From Buxus sempervirens (lineage: Eukaryota; Streptophyta; Magnoliopsida; Buxales; Buxaceae), in the NCBI GenBank assembly GCA_947561395.2, contig OX387190.1, forward strand, positions 32,110,858 through 32,174,857: a stretch of DNA of 64,000 bases. Direction: 5' to 3'. Position numbers and translations under genes: made by a program. Under the pieces are notes generated by a model. It saw only the letters and a list, made by a program, of their open reading frames with translations, did not search any database and was not told the origin of the DNA. Within the stretch, counting starts at the first letter, position 1, and each line of letters starts with the position of its first letter. Shown one piece after another: positions 60,046 through 64,000 of the stretch.

Positions 60046-61361
60046 TAGCATAGGGCAGCTTAGAGGAGGGACGTTGTAAAAAAATTTTTTTCAAACAAAA
60101 CAGCTTTTTGCGGCAGTCAAAAAACCGCTGCTAAAAACAAAGGTGCCCGCCGCAAAATGATTCAGCGACGGGACTTTTAGGGACGGGCTTCCGTCGGGCC
60201 CATTAGTTTTTAGCGGCGGTTTTTGATGATTTAGCGGCAGTCAATGACCGCCGCTAAATGTCATCTTTTTTGTAGTGTGTATATGTATCATTGTTTTCTT
60301 TTCCTTTTATATTGTCATTGTTTTTCTGCAATCAACTATTAAACATAAATTATTAACATGTGATAATAAGTTTATAAATTTTTATCAAATAAATAATTTT
60401 ATACTCACATACATATACATATATATTACAATGAATGTGATATTTGGGAGCACATACTCTACAAGAAAGATTGTGCAAAACCACAAATATAGTGAGCTAG
60501 TATTATATTTTAAAATTTTTAAATAAATTAATTAATTAAATGTGTTTTTCCCAAATTCAAGGGACAAATTAAGAGGAATTTGTAATATTCGCATTTATAA
60601 CAAACAAACATAAAAGCTTATTGATAGACGAATTAATGAATGATATTCCAACATTTTGTAATTATAACAAAAATTGTAAAAAAATTCAAAATCTTACATT
60701 TTGTTTGGGCCAACCTAAACCCAGCCCGAACTCAAACAATAATATTTGGGTTTAATGAATTTGGGTTAGGAAGGGTCAACGATGAATTTGGGTTAATAAA
60801 TCCTAGATTGGGTTGAACCCGAACTCTCATAACCCCACCCAACTCGTCCTACTTACACCTCTAGTAAAATGACATTAAATCCCATTTATATAAAAAAAAG
60901 CATCTCTAATTTTCAATTTTCAAATATTTGTCGAATGAAGCTAGATTATTTTGAAAAATATCACTAAAAACCAATTTCCCCACTTAAACCTGAGTGGTAG
61001 AAAATGTTCATTTTCTTAACATGTCCAAACCGAGCTTGGGTGGCCTTGCCTCAGAACCGTAAAAAATATTGTAACGAAATTATCCATGAATCCAATGTTA
61101 TATTTTAGTAAACATTCTAGGTTCCCGCTTACAATGAGAAAGTCGTATTGAAATTAGTTAACTTGCCGGTTTTGACTTTAGCCACGTGGCTAACATGGGG
61201 CACGTCAGTAGTCAGGAGTCAGGTGAAGTCCGCTTACAGTACACATAGCTAAATCTGAATTGCCTGCCTTTCACCTTTACCAAATGTAGCGATTACAAAC
61301 CTAAACAGAAGCAATCAAAACGAATCAAAATCGATCACCATTTTGATTTGGATTTGGAATC

Positions 61362-62126
61362 TCAAACAGCAAGCTGAATGTCCTTGAAGTCCATCTCGCT
61401 CGCGATGTCTTCTAGCTGTTTCTTCACGCTCATATCTATGAGCTTTGATCCCGAGCTCCCGTACCTGATCGTGAACCCTGCGATCAGCGACGGATCGATC
61501 ACTGTCTTGATCCTCACGTTCTTTGCTCCCGTAAGCTTCTGCACCTGCTTGGCGATCTGCGCCAGGTGCTGCGATTCCAGCTTCACCACCGAACTCACGG
61601 TCGCTAGCTCCGTATCCGTTATTTTGTTGTACACCACCTCGAATTCATGCACGATCTCCTTGATCAACTCTATCCGCTTCATGTCGATCAAGATGTTCAA
61701 GAAATTCGCCGTGTAAGGCTGGAGACTCGACGAGGTCGCGATCTCGTCGATCATCTTCCGCTTCTTCTCCACGGGGATGGTCGGATTAATGAAGAAACTG
61801 CAAACCTGAGGCTCCGTGAAGAACTTCTCGACCTTCTCCATGTCCGCACTCGTTGATTCCAAGGTTCCGTTCGCTTTCGCCACGTCGGCTAGCGCGGATG
61901 CGTAGCTCGCTGCAGCCGAGACCACCATCTTCGCACCGGCCGCGCCGCCGCCGCGGCGGGATCTGGTTTTGCCGGCGAATTTTACGGTGAGTTTTGGGAG
62001 TTTGAGCGACGAAAAGTTGCCGGAGAATGATAGAAGGGGCTTTTGTGTTAGGTTTTTGCGCGATACACGTACCGACGGTGGGAATTTGGTTTGCAATGCG
62101 ACCGGAGATTGTTGTAGAGCCGCCAT
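61362..62126 (-). CDS. ATPD: ATP synthase delta chain, chloroplastic
   Basis: A single-exon gene of 254 residues from ATG 62126 (MAALQQSPVALQTKFPPSV), with another in-frame ATG at 62231 that would add 35 residues. The transit peptide (1 to about 67) is rich in Ser, Lys and Arg and nearly free of acids. The mature part begins near MVVSAAASYASALADVAKAN and shows the OSCP/delta fold: FFINPTIPVEKKRKMIDEI, NFLNILIDMKRIELIKEIV and, at the end, VIDPSLIAGFTIRYGSSGSK followed by DMSVKKQLEDIA. Delta caps the CF1 head and ties it to the peripheral stalk on the stromal side of the thylakoid. I chose the second ATG because transit peptides in this family begin MAAL- or MASL-like. Product is certain, start fairly so. 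Confidence 0.96.
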   Translation of the reverse strand: MAALQQSPVALQTKFPPSVRVSRKNLTQKPLLSFSGNFSSLKLPKLTVKFAGKTRSRRGGGAAGAKMVVSAAASYASALADVAKANGTLESTSADMEKVEKFFTEPQVCSFFINPTIPVEKKRKMIDEIATSSSLQPYTANFLNILIDMKRIELIKEIVHEFEVVYNKITDTELATVSSVVKLESQHLAQIAKQVQKLTGAKNVRIKTVIDPSLIAGFTIRYGSSGSKLIDMSVKKQLEDIASEMDFKDIQLAV

Positions 62127-62239
62127 ATTCGCCGCCGAGAAGAAGACCGGAGTTTGGATTTTGAATGCTTTTTGGCTTATTTTTGGTGAAGGATGGAAAG
62201 AGAGAGGTTTTGATGGTAACGGATGGCTCACAACTTGAT

Positions 62240-63603
62240 AAGTTTGGCTATCTACGGTGGAGAATAATCGGATTATCTTGTAATCTGGCGAATGTTATCC
62301 TTTAAACTTGGACGTACAGTATCTTGACAGGTGGAGAGATGAATGAGGTGGAGCTCAATATTTCAAATGACACAGGCTAAAAGTGCGGAAAAGAATAATA
62401 AAAAGAAAAAGAAAAAGGGCGAAACTGTAATAACTTAATTGGTTTAACCAGAAAAAGAATATATATATATGTAAAAAACTAAAGAGAAGAAGGAGAATAT
62501 TCCTTCCAGGTTTTAGTCCTCTTTTTTTTTTTTTTGGACATTATCCTCTTCAAATAAAACAATCCTCCGTAATTACTTTGGGTTGTTTATCAAAGTGGAG
62601 CTAAATTTTCTACACGTATAGCGCGTGCAGCCCCCTAGTCTATATTTAACGCAAGGACCCTTGGCAAGTTGAGCCTAAAGAAATTCACAACTTTTCCAAA
62701 ATGCCTATAATTTGGGTTTCAATAATACAGGGCTCTAACCCATGCCATAAAAGTCTAGGTTAACTAAATTCATTTCTAGTCTTATCAGGTTGGTGGTAGG
62801 GTGGATCGAGCTTAATTTTTATAAATTAATAATAATAATATGAATGTTTTTAAATTAGATATATAAACTAATAATATATTATTCATAAAATATATTCTTT
62901 TATATGTTATACATATAAAAGATAATATTTTTATAGCTTAAGGTAGGACAGGTTGGAAGTCATTGAAAGGAAGTACAATGGCTTTGTCAATTATTATTGG
63001 CCTTTTGGAATTCAAAAACCAAAAACTTATCAAAAGTCAATATACGGGGCAGAAGAGCCACAATTGAAAAGCGTTATTTTTTTTGATCGCAAATCCGGGT
63101 GTGGCGGGTGCCCAGTTAGCCCGACCCGTTACCGTCGACGACGAGATATAGACCCAGTTGTAAAGCGGGTTTTCCTCTCAAGTGTTATTGGCGTATTACG
63201 CATACCTCATCCACGAACGGCGCATCTTAGACGTTCTTTTGGGATCCTTCGCTAGGAAGTAAATTCGGGTGACGCGTCTCGACCGCGAGCGAAGAGCAGG
63301 TGCAATTTCTCGTCATCTTTTCTACCCTTTTTTTTTTATTTAAATGTAATATTTACTACTCGATTCGTAGTACGACGCGTTCTGTTATAAATTCTCTTTT
63401 AGGAATCGAAATGATCATCTTCCTTGACGATTCCTACCAAAAAAAAAAATCTTCCTTGACGATTGATCCAAACATTTCGTTTCTGTTTTTTTTTTCCCTT
63501 TGAGGTACTCAGATCATCAAGAAGAGACTAGGGAAAGTTATTGGGGAGTTCTTGACAGTTGAATTAGGGTATCGGTTTGATCGTTGGATTAGACACGGTG
63601 ATA
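62240..63603. other. Divergent intergenic region between ATPD and IST1-like genes
   Basis: Both genes are transcribed outward from here, so it holds two promoters. The ATPD side has GATAAG (from 62238) and GATAATC-type I-box-like words. The middle is AT-rich. Around 63070-63300 the DNA turns GC-richer with several CG dinucleotides, probably the IST1-like 5' flank and leader. The 100-codon frame at 62953 has no recognisable product. Confidence 0.5.
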
Positions 63604-63952
63604 ATGGATTCGTTCTTCAAACAGAGATTCAATGGGGCCAAATGGTGGATTTCATCGATCTCAATCGCTTTTCAATTTACAATACTGAATTGTGCTTTTG
63701 AAATCTCGTTTGATCAATTAAATTTGCCACAAAATTCAGCTAGTTTGATTAATTTACGTGTCTTGTTGCTAATGGTTTTAGGGCTTCAGCATTTAACATT
63801 GTTTTTTTTTTCTAAACAGTAAAACCCTACTGAAGCTGACTATTCCGCGGATTAAATTGCTGCGGAACAGGAGAGAGATTCAGATAAAGCAGATGCGCAG
63901 AGACATTGCTAAGTTGCTTGAGACGGGCCAGGAAGCCACTGCTCGCATAAGG
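63604..63952 (+). CDS. IST1-like protein (ESCRT-III associated), 5' part
   Basis: Exon 1 (63604-63644) and exon 2 (63820-63952) join in phase and end at a GT donor at 63953; the rest lies beyond the window. The 58 residues begin MDSFFKQRFNGAKCKTLLKL, then TIPRIKLLRNRREIQIKQMR and IAKLLETGQEATARIR, the opening helices of the IST1 (DUF292) domain. IST1 proteins bind ESCRT-III and the VPS4 ATPase in multivesicular body sorting. Plants have a large family (ISTL), and this piece cannot tell which member it is. Confidence 0.9.
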
Positions 63953-64000
63953 GTACGGTAGCTTTTATCTTTCAATCTTTGTTTACTGTCTTTTTTCCCC

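Larger units (their letters stand above)
57490..60277. mobile_element. Non-autonomous CACTA element carrying gene fragments (Pack-CACTA), 2788 bp
   Basis: It starts CACTACTAAAAAAAGGTGAT and ends ATGTCATCTTTTTTGTAGTG, inverted terminal repeats of the CACTA type. A 3-bp duplication TGT flanks it (57487-57489, 60278-60280). Subterminal arrays of GCGGCGG/CCGCTGCTAAA words occur at 57512-57565 and 60104-60262. A CT-rich imperfect duplication (about 57640-57850) follows the left end. No transposase frame is found. It carries two exons of a cysteine protease (58397-58761) and an unrecognised Asp/Gly-rich segment near 59555-59711. Confidence 0.92.
57239..60863. mobile_element. hAT element, middle layer of the nest
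   Basis: The left end TAGAGCTGTAAAT and the right end reading TAGAGGTGTAAGT in reverse complement are inverted. Flanks GTAAAATT (57231-57238) and GTAAAATG (60864-60871) are an 8-bp duplication with one mismatch. Without the inner CACTA element it is about 834 bp, with AACCCAA/TTGGGTT-rich subterminal DNA. It encodes nothing recognisable. Confidence 0.85.
56965..61035. mobile_element. Foldback MITE, outer layer of a nested insertion
   Basis: The left arm (56965-about 57165: GTGCCGTTTGG, TTTTAAGTGATA, AAATAATCTAGATTCA, GGGATTTAGTGTTATTTTAC, AAAAATACCC) pairs with a right arm read in reverse (57180-57238 plus 60872-61035: GCTCGGTTTGG, TTTTAGTGATA, AAATAATCTAGCTTCA, GGGATTTAATGTCATTTTAC, AGAATACCC). 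Removing the hAT insertion restores a continuous hairpin of about 440 bp. The turn is near 57170. The superfamily is not fixed; the ends resemble Tourist-like GCCGTTTGG termini. Confidence 0.7.

Noticed and set aside
59830-60094. Minus-strand Pro/Ala/Leu/Cys-rich frames
   Set aside because: Translation of the G-rich minisatellite inside the CACTA element.
62127-62231. Upstream in-frame ATG of the ATPD gene
   Set aside because: It would add 35 residues before a family-typical MAAL start; kept only as an alternative.
62953-63255. 100-codon plus-strand frame upstream of the IST1-like gene
   Set aside because: Runs from AT-rich intergenic DNA into GC-richer promoter-like DNA; the translation matches nothing I know.

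Overview
This window is nuclear DNA of a flowering plant, most likely a non-grass angiosperm. It is AT-rich, its genes carry long GT-AG introns, it encodes a chloroplast-targeted ATP synthase subunit, a CYP71-clan P450 and a plant peptide hormone precursor, and it holds plant-type transposons (hAT, CACTA, L1 and RTE LINEs, a Tourist-like MITE). I cannot name the species. Most genes are split, so I rebuilt exons from splice signals, reading phase and remembered family sequences; no alignment was run.

Layout, left to right. (1) 539-6253 +, 3' part of an 18S rRNA aminocarboxypropyltransferase (TSR3-like), cut by the window edge. (2) 9044-17005 +, ACINUS-like SAP/RRM protein, with a 4.35 kb intron carrying a hAT element and a later intron carrying an L1 RNase H remnant. 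(3) 18527-21507 +, ribosomal protein eL30. (4) 23194-28314 -, TXNDC9-like thioredoxin-fold protein, with a hAT element about 160 bp upstream of its start. (5) 31448-32002 +, FANTASTIC FOUR-like protein, followed by two hAT elements, a 52-nt G tract, an ACC/ATC-rich low-complexity tract and an 82-bp tandem duplication. (6) 35841-37268 +, intronless-CDS F-box/kelch protein. (7) 37.3-45.8 kb, a gene desert with three LINE relics, one holding a later polyA insertion. (8) 45874-49276 +, membrane-anchored ubiquitin-fold protein. (9) 50.8-54.7 kb, a Tourist-like MITE, a 200-bp assembly gap, the tail of one CYP736A-like P450 and a complete CYP736A-like gene. (10) 55797-56570 -, EPFL8-like secreted peptide precursor. 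(11) 56965-61035, a three-level transposon nest: a foldback MITE holds a hAT element, which holds a CACTA element, which holds two exons of an RD19-like cysteine protease. (12) 61362-62126 -, chloroplast ATP synthase delta. (13) 63604 to the right edge, +, the first two exons of an IST1-like ESCRT protein.

The genes are unrelated housekeeping, signalling and metabolic genes, as is normal for plant chromosomes; there is no operon logic. The most unusual content is in the mobile DNA: the nested Pack-CACTA, the hAT element with three long hairpins and a giant G tract, and the LINE whose target site is present three times. The P450 block shows local tandem duplication, both of the gene tail and of its upstream region.
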